64,000 bases of DNA from NCBI GenBank assembly GCA_003279845.1, contig QCGP01000002.1, positions 62,001 to 126,000 on the forward strand. Direction: 5' to 3'. The translations under genes and the position numbers were made by a program. This document shows positions 1 through 9,147 of the stretch, one piece after another. Each line of letters starts with the position of its first letter. Positions within the stretch are counted from its first letter, which is position 1. The notes under the pieces are model-generated. The model saw only the letters and a list, made by a program, of their open reading frames with translations. It did not search any database and was not told where the DNA came from. The stretch comes from Prochlorococcus sp. AG-388-F11 (GTDB taxonomy: Bacteria; Cyanobacteriota; Cyanobacteriia; PCC-6307; Cyanobiaceae).

Positions 1-11
1 TTTCTGAATTA

Positions 12-176
12 TTAAATGTTTATGTAGCCTCTACCAAAACAAACTAAGCAAGTTCTTCTTGAATTTTCATGTGTTTTGAAATTTCCTGCCCCTCCACATT
101 TTGAACATTTTATTTTATCAATTGGAGTAACTTCTTCAGAGATTCTTTGTTTTAAAGCAATTTTTGGATTTTCCAT
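12..176 (-). CDS. small DnaJ-type zinc-knuckle protein (54 aa)
   Basis: This short gene encodes 54 residues with two cysteine pairs: CSKCGGAG at residues 24-31 and CLVCFGRGY at 43-51. The CxxCxGxG pattern is that of the DnaJ-type zinc-binding domain, so one Zn ion bound by four Cys is expected. There is no J domain or other catalytic part. The start ATG is the first in frame after upstream stops. It lies 46 bp downstream of the COG0523 GTPase on the same strand, so the two may be cotranscribed; a weak dyad (182-187 with 206-211) sits between them. The C-terminal half closely resembles the protein at 61755-62006. Its function is not known; a role as metal-binding or protein-contact module is inference. 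Confidence 0.7.
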   Translation of the reverse strand: MENPKIALKQRISEEVTPIDKIKCSKCGGAGNFKTHENSRRTCLVCFGRGYINI

Positions 177-222
177 CTTGGGCTGTCTACTGTAGTAAGT
201 ATCCCGACAGCTAACTATAAAG

Positions 223-1287
223 TCAAATTGCTATTTTTGGGTCACTTAAAATCTTAAATTTCTCTTTAATTTTTCTATTGAAAGTTTTTATAGATTTTTC
301 ATCAAAGGAAATTATTACTAATTCAAGCCCAGCATTATCATTTGGTCTCCAACAATTGTTTGGAGCTTCTTCAAACCAAGTATTAATTTTCTTTCCAACA
401 ATTTGTATTTGTAAAGGCAATGATTTGTTTGGTATCCAAATACGTCCTTTTATTCGAAGAATGTTTAATTCATCCAAGATTTTTGACATCTCCTTTTCAA
501 AGTCATTTTTTTCAAGGAAATAATTTAATTTAAATGAATCTGATACAAGCTCAACATGATTATGGTCATGTTCTTCCGTTAAAAATTCTTTATAAGTCTC
601 TTTTTTAAAATTAAAATCAAATAGATAATTTAAATCAATTTTGCCATTCTTGGATTTAAGGACTGGTGTATATGAATTTAGACTTCCTTGAATTTTATTT
701 TTTACAATGTCAAACTGATCATCATTTAAGATATCTGATCTAGAGACTAAAACGATATCAGAAACTTCTAGTTGCTCCTCAAAAAGTTCATCTATAGTGG
801 CGTTGTGATCAATTTTATCTGTTTCATTATATTGTTTTGTTATTTTATTTAAATCATTAATTGGTGAACCATTAAGCATTGATTCTCCATTAACGATACC
901 AACAACAACATCAAGGTAGATGGAAGACCTAATCTCAGGCCAGTTAAGTGCTTGAATTAAGGGAATTGGTAGTGCCAAGCCACTTGTTTCGATAATTATT
1001 GATTCGATAGGAGGATTAAATTCTAGGAGAGCTTTTATTGATGGAACAAAATCATCTTGAACAGTACAACATAAACATCCATTGTTTAATTCAATTACGC
1101 AGTCTTCTTCAGATTCATCACATTTATCACAACTTTTAATCAAATCACCATCAATTCCAACATCACCAAATTCATTAATTATTAAACCAAATTTTTTATT
1201 ACTCTCTTTTAATAGATATCTTAGAAAAGTTGTTTTACCTGAACCAAGAAATCCCGAAACTATTATAACTGGTATTTTTTTTTTCAT
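223..1287 (-). CDS. CobW/COG0523-family metal-chaperone GTPase
   Basis: The protein has 354 aa. It carries the Walker A P-loop GFLGSGKTT (residues 12-20), the family CxCC motif CLCC (71-74), the switch segment ETSGLALP (100-107) and a degenerate NKxD-like SRSD (182-185). A short histidine cluster, HDHNH (240-244), and a C-terminal CobW_C-like domain follow. COG0523 proteins are GTP-dependent metal chaperones or insertases for Zn, Co or Fe; in cyanobacteria they are often annotated CobW and tied to cobalamin or zinc homeostasis. The sequence cannot decide the metal. The gene is leftward, 9 bp downstream of the pentapeptide gene, and is followed by the tiny zinc-knuckle gene. The SRSD variant in place of NKxD could alter guanine specificity. 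Confidence 0.9.
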   Translation of the reverse strand: MKKKIPVIIVSGFLGSGKTTFLRYLLKESNKKFGLIINEFGDVGIDGDLIKSCDKCDESEEDCVIELNNGCLCCTVQDDFVPSIKALLEFNPPIESIIIETSGLALPIPLIQALNWPEIRSSIYLDVVVGIVNGESMLNGSPINDLNKITKQYNETDKIDHNATIDELFEEQLEVSDIVLVSRSDILNDDQFDIVKNKIQGSLNSYTPVLKSKNGKIDLNYLFDFNFKKETYKEFLTEEHDHNHVELVSDSFKLNYFLEKNDFEKEMSKILDELNILRIKGRIWIPNKSLPLQIQIVGKKINTWFEEAPNNCWRPNDNAGLELVIISFDEKSIKTFNRKIKEKFKILSDPKIAI

Positions 1288-1296
1288 CTTTTATGA

Positions 1297-1809
1297 TTAA
1301 CAACCTAAACTATATTCCGTACTTTCTCCTGTAGAACTATTTGTGCCATTAGCAATCGCACATAATTGTTTTTGTTGTGTACGACTAAGAACAGCATCAG
1401 TAAAATCTGCACCATCTATTTTCGCACCTTCAAAATTACTCTCCATTAATAAAGCATTAGTAAAATTAACATCCGAAAGATCAGCATCTGTAAAGTCTGT
1501 TGCATAAGCTAGTGCATCTCTTAAATTTGCTCCAGTAAACTTTGAGTTTTGCAATTTACTATTATTGAAGACCGCCCCTTCTAAATTACTTTCACTGAAA
1601 TTAAACCCATTCAAATCAAACTTAACGTATTCGTTACCGCTTAAGTCTTGACCATGCATATCTGGCTCTAAATTAAGGTCTTGCTGGTTTCTAATCTCAG
1701 GAGGTCTTTTAGCCCATGCAGAATTTACAGAATTAAAAAATAAAATCCCAACGAATAACAAAGTAATTAATGCATTTTTTAGTGAGGGGAAAACAATTGA
1801 TTTAATCAT
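1297..1809 (-). CDS. exported pentapeptide-repeat protein (probably thylakoid lumen)
   Basis: The 170-aa protein begins with a Sec-type signal peptide: basic start, hydrophobic core, and AWA cleavage site near residue 33. Residues ~55-140 are pentapeptide repeats of the A(D/N)LxX type (LSGNEYVKFDLNGFNF, ADLSDVNFTN, ANLRDALAYA), which fold as a right-handed beta helix. In cyanobacteria such exported proteins are commonly found in the thylakoid lumen, so lumenal location is inferred. Two cysteines near the C-terminus (in QLCAIA and the final Cys) could form a disulfide. No enzymatic motif is visible. It precedes the COG0523 gene on the same strand by 9 bp. Confidence 0.85.
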   Translation of the reverse strand: MIKSIVFPSLKNALITLLFVGILFFNSVNSAWAKRPPEIRNQQDLNLEPDMHGQDLSGNEYVKFDLNGFNFSESNLEGAVFNNSKLQNSKFTGANLRDALAYATDFTDADLSDVNFTNALLMESNFEGAKIDGADFTDAVLSRTQQKQLCAIANGTNSSTGESTEYSLGC

Positions 1810-1872
1810 AATAAGACTGTATTTTAGAACTTAAGTATATAAAGTTTGTAAGAGTATCTTAAAGGAAAATAT

Positions 1873-2490
1873 ATGGCAATGTCACTAAAGGTTATTGTTC
1901 CTCCTCATCCATTAATAAAACATTGGCTTTCAATATTGCGAGACAAAAATACTCCAAATATTTTGTACTCAACAGGATATGAGCAATTAGGGAAATGGCT
2001 TACATATGAAGCATTACGTAATTGGCTGCCATATAAAAAAGAAATAGTAAATACTGATAATGGAGACGCAGATGGATTCTTTATTAATAATGATTATCCA
2101 ATAAAAGTGCTCGCAATGTTGCCCGAAGGGTTATCTCTTTGGTTTGGATCTAAAGAAGTAATTCCTAATTCAACCCTCTCATTAGGAGACCTTCCTAAAA
2201 CTATTGAACCAAATGAAGGAGTTATATTTTATTCAGAACAAATAACAACAAAATCAACAACATTAGAAACTTTAATTAAATTAAAGGAATTAGGTGTTGA
2301 TTCAAATAGGATTCTTTTAATAACTGCTATTTGCTCAAATAAAGGGTTAAATGAAATTGCTAAATTACTCCCTAATCAGGTAATTTACACTTCTTGCATA
2401 GATGAGGAAGACGACAAAACACAATTATTAGTACCGGGTATTGGGAATCCTCTATCGCGTTTAAGTACTATATTTCAAGATAAGAACTAA
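1873..2490 (+). CDS. uracil phosphoribosyltransferase-like protein, degenerate
   Basis: The protein has 205 aa, close to the usual Upp length of about 208. The N-terminus matches the UPRTase opening (PPHPLIKHWLSILRD, residues 10-24). The PRPP-binding loop, normally a D-P-x-x-A-T-G-type motif near residue 130, is replaced by SEQITTKSTTL. The C-terminal uracil-binding PGxGDxGDR is reduced to PGIGNPLSR (188-196). I infer family membership but doubt true UPRTase activity. An AAGGAAA ribosome-binding site lies a few bases before the first ATG; the second Met (residue 3) is an equally good start. It is divergent from the pentapeptide gene and followed by a small membrane-protein gene and ilvD on the same strand. 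Confidence 0.75.
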   Translation: MAMSLKVIVPPHPLIKHWLSILRDKNTPNILYSTGYEQLGKWLTYEALRNWLPYKKEIVNTDNGDADGFFINNDYPIKVLAMLPEGLSLWFGSKEVIPNSTLSLGDLPKTIEPNEGVIFYSEQITTKSTTLETLIKLKELGVDSNRILLITAICSNKGLNEIAKLLPNQVIYTSCIDEEDDKTQLLVPGIGNPLSRLSTIFQDKN

Positions 2491-2519
2491 TATATAATAT
2501 AGGAGTAAATATTTTACCA

Positions 2520-2810
2520 ATGTCTGAATACAGAGATTCGTCTTCAAATAATCTTTTATCATTAATAAGCGGTGCTTTTATTGGAGCAGCAGGTCTAGCT
2601 TGGTGGTTAATATCCGAAGCAGACAAAAGAAAGGAGGAAAAAAAACAAAAAGCAATGATGTATTCCTCCAGAATTCAAGACGGCTCAGAAGCGATTGATT
2701 CAAATGAAAATATAAATGAAGTTGAAGGAGAGAATCTGGAGAAGAAAGTTGAGCAACTTAATTCTGCAATTGCTGATGTGAGGAAGCAACTTGAAGAGTT
2801 GGGGCAATAG
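2520..2810 (+). CDS. small membrane-anchored conserved protein (96 aa)
   Basis: I do not recognise a named family. The protein has a hydrophobic glycine/alanine segment at residues ~13-30 (LLSLISGAFIGAAGLAWWLI), then a highly charged region (ADKRKEEKKQK). It ends in a predicted coiled coil, ENLEKKVEQLNSAIADVRKQ. This is the layout of a single-pass membrane protein with a cytoplasmic oligomerisation tail. It begins 29 bp after the UPRT-like gene and ends 23 bp before ilvD, so cotranscription is likely. No function can be assigned. Confidence 0.75.
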   Translation: MSEYRDSSSNNLLSLISGAFIGAAGLAWWLISEADKRKEEKKQKAMMYSSRIQDGSEAIDSNENINEVEGENLEKKVEQLNSAIADVRKQLEELGQ

Positions 2811-2833
2811 AATAAAAAAGGTTCTCAAATAAT

Positions 2834-4507
2834 ATGAATAAACTCAGATCATCTGCAATAACCCAAGGTGTGCAAAGATCCCCTAACAGATCGATGTTAA
2901 GAGCTGTTGGATTTAATGATGAAGATTTTAATAAACCTATTATTGGAGTTGCAAATGGATACAGCACCATAACACCATGCAATATGGGTTTAAATAAGTT
3001 AGCTCTAAAAGCTGAAGAGTCAATAAAAAGATCAGGTGGAATGCCTCAGATGTTTGGGACTATAACAGTAAGTGATGGAATTTCTATGGGAACAGAGGGC
3101 ATGAAATATTCCCTAGTTTCAAGAGAAGTTATTGCTGATTCAATTGAAACAGCATGCAATGCTCAAAGTATGGATGGAGTACTTGCTATAGGTGGATGTG
3201 ATAAAAATATGCCGGGTGCCATGATTGCGATCGCAAGAATGAATATTCCCTCAATTTTCATTTATGGAGGGACAATAAAGCCTGGGAAATTGCATGGAGA
3301 AGATCTTACTGTTGTTAGTGCATTTGAAGCTGTTGGACAATTAACATCAGGCAAAATTAATGAAGAAAGGCTAATCCAAGTTGAGAAAAATTGTATTCCT
3401 GGTGCTGGTAGCTGTGGAGGAATGTTTACAGCTAATACAATGTCTGCGGTTATTGAAGTATTAGGGTTAAGTCTTCCTCACAGTTCCACTATGGCTGCTG
3501 AAGATCTTGAAAAAGAACTAAGTGCAGATAAAAGTGCTGAGATATTAGTCTCTGCGATAGAAAAAGATATAAGACCTCTAGACCTAATGACTAAGAAAGC
3601 ATTTGAAAATGCAATATCAGTAATTATGGCAATTGGCGGATCAACAAATGCGGTATTGCACATCTTAGCTATTGCGAATACTGCAGGAATAGATATCGAC
3701 ATTAATGATTTTGAGAGAATCAGACAAAAAGTACCCGTTATTTGTGACCTTAAACCGAGTGGTAAATATGTGACGGTAGATCTTCACAAGGCAGGTGGGA
3801 TTCCACAAGTAATGAAAATACTTTTGAATGCAGGATTAATTCATGGCGATTGCAAAAACATTGAAGGCAAAACCATCTCAGAATACTTACAGAATATCCC
3901 AGATAAGCCTCCAACAAATCAAAATGTCATAAGAGACATAGATGATCCTCTTTATAAAAAAGGACATCTAGCGATATTAAAGGGTAACTTAGCCAGCGAA
4001 GGTTCTGTAGCCAAAATTAGCGGAGTAAAAAACCCTGTATTAACAGGTCCTGCAAAGATTTTTGAAAGTGAAGAGGATTGTTTAAAATCGATATTAAATA
4101 ACGATATCAAAGCTGGTGATGTTGTTGTTATTAGAAACGAAGGTCCTGTAGGAGGTCCAGGCATGAGAGAAATGTTAGCTCCAACATCTGCGATTGTTGG
4201 TCAAGGGCTAGGAGAGAAGGTGGCTTTAATTACCGATGGCAGATTTAGCGGGGGTACCTATGGTCTTGTTGTGGGTCACATAGCTCCAGAGGCTGCTGTA
4301 GGAGGAAATATTGCTCTAATAAAACAAGGTGATTTAATTACAGTAGATGCTGTAAAACAACTAATTGAAGTTGATTTATCTGACGAAGAATTAGAAAAAA
4401 GAAAAAAAGATTGGGTAAAACCTATTCAAAAATACAAAAGAGGAATTCTTTCAAAATATTCGAGAATTGTAAGCACATCAAGTTTAGGGGCTGTTACTGA
4501 TTTATAA
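2834..4507 (+). CDS. ilvD: dihydroxy-acid dehydratase
   Basis: IlvD dehydrates 2,3-dihydroxy-isovalerate and 2,3-dihydroxy-3-methylvalerate to the 2-oxo acids in valine, isoleucine and leucine synthesis. The 557-aa length is normal. The three Fe-S ligand cysteines are visible: C49 (TITPCNMG), C122 ([11 protein letters not shown]) and C194 (GAGSCGGMF). That pattern fits the plant/cyanobacterial [2Fe-2S] type. The C-terminal domain contains [11 protein letters not shown] and [12 protein letters not shown]. The gene follows a small membrane-protein gene and converges on the 128-aa gene at 4529. Confidence 0.97.
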   Translation: MNKLRSSAITQGVQRSPNRSMLRAVGFNDEDFNKPIIGVANGYSTITPCNMGLNKLALKAEESIKRSGGMPQMFGTITVSDGISMGTEGMKYSLVSREVIADSIETACNAQSMDGVLAIGGCDKNMPGAMIAIARMNIPSIFIYGGTIKPGKLHGEDLTVVSAFEAVGQLTSGKINEERLIQVEKNCIPGAGSCGGMFTANTMSAVIEVLGLSLPHSSTMAAEDLEKELSADKSAEILVSAIEKDIRPLDLMTKKAFENAISVIMAIGGSTNAVLHILAIANTAGIDIDINDFERIRQKVPVICDLKPSGKYVTVDLHKAGGIPQVMKILLNAGLIHGDCKNIEGKTISEYLQNIPDKPPTNQNVIRDIDDPLYKKGHLAILKGNLASEGSVAKISGVKNPVLTGPAKIFESEEDCLKSILNNDIKAGDVVVIRNEGPVGGPGMREMLAPTSAIVGQGLGEKVALITDGRFSGGTYGLVVGHIAPEAAVGGNIALIKQGDLITVDAVKQLIEVDLSDEELEKRKKDWVKPIQKYKRGILSKYSRIVSTSSLGAVTDL

Positions 4508-4528
4508 ATCAGCTCAAATTTTATTTTC

Positions 4529-4915
4529 TTAATCAATAAAACTTTTTATCCTATTTGCTAAATTTTCCAATCTAGGGCTGTATTTTGGTGAGTTGCATTT
4601 TTTCCCATTATTGCTATCCATCCATAATGTTTTAACTCCACACCATAATATTGGTTCATCAGGGAAGTTAAGCTTAGAGATTACTAAAACCAACTCATTA
4701 TTTGATTTAAAAAGTTCTAATTCAAGATCATAAATTTCTAATCTTTTACCTTCTTTATCTCGACATAATATATTAACTGTTAAATCAATATCTTCATCTT
4801 CGAATTCGTATTTACCATTTATTTTTACTACAGAATGAACAAAAGGTTTATTTGTTAAATCTGCTGACTTAGCGATTAAGCTCTCTATATTTTTAGGTGG
4901 ATTTTCAAATAACAC
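4529..4915 (-). CDS. conserved protein of unknown function (128 aa)
   Basis: This is a soluble, mixed alpha/beta-looking protein with no signal peptide or membrane segment. It has a tryptophan-containing central part (DEPILWCGVKTLWMD, residues ~86-100) and two cysteines. I do not recognise the family. Its start overlaps the end of the CIA30-like gene by 11 bp, so the two are probably translationally coupled and act in a related process. It is the last gene of the leftward run and converges on ilvD. Confidence 0.75.
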   Translation of the reverse strand: MLFENPPKNIESLIAKSADLTNKPFVHSVVKINGKYEFEDEDIDLTVNILCRDKEGKRLEIYDLELELFKSNNELVLVISKLNFPDEPILWCGVKTLWMDSNNGKKCNSPKYSPRLENLANRIKSFID

Positions 4916-5453
4916 TTATTGATTTAATTAAAACTTTTATTGAACCCTGTTTAAACTCATTATTAAGTAATCCATCATCACCGAACTTAGAGTGTAGTAG
5001 TTGAAATCTTTTAATTTTAGATGGCTTGAATTTAAATGGAAAACTTACTTTATTAGCTCTTACTGAAGGTTTTAACTCACTAAAAGGAATTTGAACATTT
5101 GTTGTCCCGAATTTTTTTGTTGGGAATGATTTAATCCATCTAAGTCCACCCGGAATAAATTCAGTTAGTCCTAGTAGATCATCTTCACAAGCGACAGCAA
5201 ATTTAAAAGTTCTTCCTTGTCCATCAATATTTAATTCAAAGGATGAATACTCAGATACATTTAAAGAAGGTTTATATATAGACGATCTACAACTAACAAA
5301 TCCTCCTGCTTTCTCGACAATATTACCCTTTAATATCAAACCCGTATTTGAAATTTCACAATAAGCTGAACTTGATCCGCCCATAACAGTATCATTTAAT
5401 GTTTTCCAACCATCGAACTGCTTTTTCTGGAATAAAAATTTTTTCTTACTCAT
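4905..5453 (-). CDS. CIA30/NDUFAF1-like protein
   Basis: The 182-aa protein matches the CIA30 fold. It opens with FDGWKTLNDTVMGGSSSAY (residues 13-31), the family signature around W-x-x-x-N-D-x-V-M-G-G-x-S, followed by beta-rich segments (GGFVSCRSSIYKP, LNIDGQGRTFKFAVAC). In mitochondria CIA30 is an assembly factor of complex I; in cyanobacteria the family is widespread and a role in NDH-1 assembly or a carbohydrate-binding-like function is possible but not shown. It is leftward, overlaps the 128-aa gene, and starts 30 bp downstream of pgl. Confidence 0.8.
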   Translation of the reverse strand: MSKKKFLFQKKQFDGWKTLNDTVMGGSSSAYCEISNTGLILKGNIVEKAGGFVSCRSSIYKPSLNVSEYSSFELNIDGQGRTFKFAVACEDDLLGLTEFIPGGLRWIKSFPTKKFGTTNVQIPFSELKPSVRANKVSFPFKFKPSKIKRFQLLHSKFGDDGLLNNEFKQGSIKVLIKSISVI

Positions 5454-5483
5454 TAAATAATTTAAATCATTACTAGACTTTAA

Positions 5484-6221
5484 CTAAATTTCTAATTCTT
5501 TTGCTGATTCATGATCACAAAATATTGAAATTTGATTAATAGATTTTACTAATTTTGATGGTGTTCTATCTGGTGGCTCTTTTTCATCTAATAACCTCTC
5601 AAGAGCAATTCTTTTAGAAGCTCCACTAACTAAAAATACTATCTTTGAAGAAGCTGAAAGAACCTTTGGAGTTAATGAAATTCTTTTTAAACCCTTACCT
5701 TCATTAAAAATAACAAAATCATCTACATTATTATTTTTTTGATAAGGGAATAGTGAGGCTGTATGACCATCGTCTCCAAGACCTAATAATGTCAAATCAA
5801 AAGTTGGAGGGTTTGATCCGCATTTTTCAAATAATTTAGAAATAAATTGATTTTTTGTAGCTTCATCATCAGCATTTAAATCATTGAAAATTTCATAAAA
5901 AAAAACTTTAGATCCAAAATTAGTTAACAATGAATTCTTCAACATTAACGAGTTACTCAATTCTGAATTTGGATCAACACATCTTTCATCCCCTAAAAAG
6001 ACATCAACCATATCCCATCTAAGATCACTTTTTGATAAAAGCTTATAGACAGATTTAGGAGTTGAACCTCCACTTACACAAAATTTGAACCTGTCTTTCT
6101 TTTTTAAAGTATGAATAATGTGACTTTCAATAAACTTAAAAACCGCTGTAGTTAGCTCTAACTTGTCTTTGTAAATGTTAAGTGTATATCCATTTTTAAC
6201 CTTTTCAATCATTTCATCCAT
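5484..6221 (-). CDS. pgl: 6-phosphogluconolactonase
   Basis: Pgl hydrolyses 6-phosphogluconolactone in the oxidative pentose phosphate pathway, the step before Gnd. The 245-aa protein has the family motifs CVSGGSTPKSVY (residues ~48-59), DVFLGDERCV, and LLGLGDDGHTASLFP. Its ATG lies inside the last codons of gnd (13-bp overlap), so translation is probably coupled; an in-frame Met three codons later is an alternative start. Adjacency with gnd confirms the pathway. Confidence 0.93.
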   Translation of the reverse strand: MDEMIEKVKNGYTLNIYKDKLELTTAVFKFIESHIIHTLKKKDRFKFCVSGGSTPKSVYKLLSKSDLRWDMVDVFLGDERCVDPNSELSNSLMLKNSLLTNFGSKVFFYEIFNDLNADDEATKNQFISKLFEKCGSNPPTFDLTLLGLGDDGHTASLFPYQKNNNVDDFVIFNEGKGLKRISLTPKVLSASSKIVFLVSGASKRIALERLLDEKEPPDRTPSKLVKSINQISIFCDHESAKELEI

Positions 6222-7627
6222 TCAGTATGAAAACTACCTTCCTTATCAATTCTTTCATATGTATGAGAGCCAAAACAGTCTCTCATTGCCTGAACAAGAT
6301 TCTGAGGAAGTCTATTGGTTCTATAACTATTCAAATAATCTAAGGTACTGGATAGACATGGGACTGGTATACCAGCTTTTGTGGATAAAGAAACAACTTT
6401 AGCTAAGTTATCTAATCTTGTCGCAATTTCATTATTGAACCAATCATCAAAAATTAAATTTTTTAGATTAGGATCTTTGTTATAAGCATCTTGAATTTTA
6501 CTTAATAATTTTGATCTAATTATGCAACCACCTTTCCATATTTGAGCAATTGACGGCATATTCAAACCATAGTTATATACTGCAGATGCTTCTCTTAAAA
6601 TGTCCATACCCTGGGCATAGCTAGCTATTGTGGCAAGTACTACAGCATCAAATAAAGGTTTCATTCCATCAGATATATTTCCTAAGTCAAAATCATCTAT
6701 CTCTTTAGATGGAATAGTTTTTTCAATCTCGCTACGTTGCTCTTTTAAAGAACTCATTACTCTTGCATTTAAAGATGCATAAATAGTTGGGACTGATACC
6801 CCCAGTTCTAAAGCACTTACAACAGTCCATAACCCAGTACCTTTCTGGCCAGCTTTATCTAATATTTTCTCCACGACATCATCTCCCGTTATCTCATCTT
6901 TAGTATTTAGACAAATCTCTGTTATCTCAACGAGATAAGAAGATAATTCATCAGTATTATTCCAAATACCAAATACCTCTGACATTTGCTGACCGTTCAT
7001 ACCTTTGACTCTCTTCATAAGGTCATAAGCTTCTGCGAGTATTTGTTCAATTCCATATTCAATTCCGTTATGAACAGTTTTTACAAAATGACCTGAGCCT
7101 CCTGGTCCGACATATGCAACACATGGTCCGTCTTCAACTTTGGCAGCCATTTTAGTTAATAAGCTTTCTATTGCATCATATGAAGCCTTAGTCCCCCCGG
7201 GCATCATACTTGGCCCTTCAAGAGCTCCTTTGGCACCTCCAGAGACTCCCATTCCAATGTACCCAAAACTTTTACTTTCAAGAGTATTTACCCTTCTTTC
7301 TGTATCTTTAAATTGGGAGTTACCGCCATCTATTAATAAATCTCCTTCCTCTAGATATCCAGAAATATTGTCTATAACAGCATCTGTTGCTGGTCCAGCT
7401 TTTACCATCATTAAAATTCTTCTAGGTCTCTCTAGCTTGTTAACAAATTCTTGAAGAGTTTCAGCTCCCTCAATATTCTTCCCAAGGCCTCGACCTTGTA
7501 AAAATTCTTCAGTTTTTGAGTAAGTTCTATTAAAAACTACACTAGAAAATCCGTTTCTCTCTGCGTTAAGAACTAAATTTTCGCCCATAACACCAAGACC
7601 TATTAAACCGAAATGTGCCTTGGACAT
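6209..7627 (-). CDS. gnd: 6-phosphogluconate dehydrogenase (decarboxylating)
   Basis: Gnd oxidises and decarboxylates 6-phosphogluconate to ribulose 5-phosphate with NADP. The protein has 472 aa, the normal length. The Rossmann motif GLGVMG (10-15) opens the protein. The substrate motif GMGVSGGAKGALEGPSMMPGG and the catalytic H-K block GHFVKTVHNGIEY follow. In cyanobacteria this pathway is the main dark source of NADPH. Upstream is glgC on the same strand (95-bp spacer), downstream the coupled pgl. Confidence 0.97.
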   Translation of the reverse strand: MSKAHFGLIGLGVMGENLVLNAERNGFSSVVFNRTYSKTEEFLQGRGLGKNIEGAETLQEFVNKLERPRRILMMVKAGPATDAVIDNISGYLEEGDLLIDGGNSQFKDTERRVNTLESKSFGYIGMGVSGGAKGALEGPSMMPGGTKASYDAIESLLTKMAAKVEDGPCVAYVGPGGSGHFVKTVHNGIEYGIEQILAEAYDLMKRVKGMNGQQMSEVFGIWNNTDELSSYLVEITEICLNTKDEITGDDVVEKILDKAGQKGTGLWTVVSALELGVSVPTIYASLNARVMSSLKEQRSEIEKTIPSKEIDDFDLGNISDGMKPLFDAVVLATIASYAQGMDILREASAVYNYGLNMPSIAQIWKGGCIIRSKLLSKIQDAYNKDPNLKNLIFDDWFNNEIATRLDNLAKVVSLSTKAGIPVPCLSSTLDYLNSYRTNRLPQNLVQAMRDCFGSHTYERIDKEGSFHTEWMK

Positions 7628-7722
7628 AAAAAATCAAAAAACTCAATAAATACAGTGTGCCTGCAACTCAACAAAATTGCTCAAAAAAAATACTTATGTC
7701 AGCGAAAAATGATCGAAAAGAT

Positions 7723-9018
7723 TTAAATAACAGTTCCGTTCGCAATAGTTGCATTTTTTACTACTACAACAATTCCATTTCTAATATAGAAGCCTAATTC
7801 TGGCTTATCTGCTTCTTCTACTCGATCTTTATTAATGATCACGACATTATCACCAATCCTTGTATTTTTATCAAGAATTGCCCTTTTTACAGTAGTTCCT
7901 TCACCTACTCCAAGAGGTGTTCCGCCTCCTTTTCTTAATTCAATCCTCTCTTCAGGCGATTCAAAGAAATCGGCACCCATAACTAGAGTGTCTTCAAGAA
8001 CCGAATCACTTTCAATCCTGCTTCTTACACCTAAAACACAATGCAAAATACTGCATGACTTCAAGATTGTACCCTCACAGACTATTGAATCAGTAATTTG
8101 AGCATCTACTAGTTTAGAAGGTGGAAGAAATCTTGGTCTTGTATAAATTGGAAATTTTTCATCATAAAAACTAAATGGAGGTTTTGGTTGCTCAGTCAAG
8201 GCAAGGTTTGACTCAAAGAATGCCCCAATGGTGCCGATATCTTCCCAATAATCATCGAATACATAACTTTTAAGAGTATCCCCCCTATTGAGGGCTTCAG
8301 GAATTATGTCCTTACCAAAATCCGTATAACTAGGAAATTTATTTAAAAGATCGAAAAGAGTATTTCTGCTAAAAACGTAAATACCCATAGAGGCTAGATA
8401 AGGTTTTTCCGCAGCCGACTCCTCACTTAATCCAAATTTAGAAGTATCTACTGCCATTGCCTTCAACTTCTCACCAGTGGGCTTTTCACTGAATTCTTTT
8501 ATATTTCCTACATCATCTGTTCTCATGAGGCCAAAACCCTCTGCTTGAGCTTCATCAACAGGCAAAGCTGCAACGGTTAAATCAGCACCATTATCTCTAT
8601 GATGTTGAACAAATAGACTGTAGTCCATTCTGTACAGTTGATCCCCTGACAATATTAAATATTCATCAACATCCCATTCTTGAAATAACCATTGGTATTT
8701 TCTTACAGCATCAGCAGTACCTTCAAACCACTTAGGACTATCAGGAGTCTGCTGAGCGGCTAAAACCTCCACAAATCCTTGGCCGAAAGGGCCATTTAAA
8801 TTATAGGTTCTTCCTATATGTCTATTTAGGGATGCACTATTGAATTGAGTCAATACGTACATTTTTTCAATACCTGAATTTATACAATTACTAATTGGGA
8901 TATCTATTAAACGATACTTACCTGCCAACGGCACAGCAGGTTTAGCCCTCATTTTTGTTAGAGGGTAAAGTCTAGAACCTTTTCCTCCTCCGAGGATTAT
9001 GGCCAACACACGCTTCAT
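7723..9018 (-). CDS. glgC: glucose-1-phosphate adenylyltransferase (ADP-glucose pyrophosphorylase)
   Basis: GlgC makes ADP-glucose, the committed step of glycogen synthesis. The protein has 431 aa. The N-terminal nucleotidyltransferase domain shows [20 protein letters not shown] (residues 10-29). The sugar-binding segment [11 protein letters not shown] and the catalytic [11 protein letters not shown] follow, then a left-handed beta-helix C-terminus ending [12 protein letters not shown]. Cyanobacterial GlgC is activated by 3-phosphoglycerate and inhibited by phosphate. It lies between hemA and gnd, so glycogen synthesis and pentose phosphate genes are adjacent. Confidence 0.97.
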   Translation of the reverse strand: MKRVLAIILGGGKGSRLYPLTKMRAKPAVPLAGKYRLIDIPISNCINSGIEKMYVLTQFNSASLNRHIGRTYNLNGPFGQGFVEVLAAQQTPDSPKWFEGTADAVRKYQWLFQEWDVDEYLILSGDQLYRMDYSLFVQHHRDNGADLTVAALPVDEAQAEGFGLMRTDDVGNIKEFSEKPTGEKLKAMAVDTSKFGLSEESAAEKPYLASMGIYVFSRNTLFDLLNKFPSYTDFGKDIIPEALNRGDTLKSYVFDDYWEDIGTIGAFFESNLALTEQPKPPFSFYDEKFPIYTRPRFLPPSKLVDAQITDSIVCEGTILKSCSILHCVLGVRSRIESDSVLEDTLVMGADFFESPEERIELRKGGGTPLGVGEGTTVKRAILDKNTRIGDNVVIINKDRVEEADKPELGFYIRNGIVVVVKNATIANGTVI

Positions 9019-9147
9019 TCAATCTAGTGGAGGTAGATATACAATTATTTAAAGTAGCTGATTATGGGCATATTTAGAAATCCTAATGGTCAGTTTACGA
9101 AGGTATTTCGATAAATCACTAGAAAAACTTAATATAAATGTGAAAAT

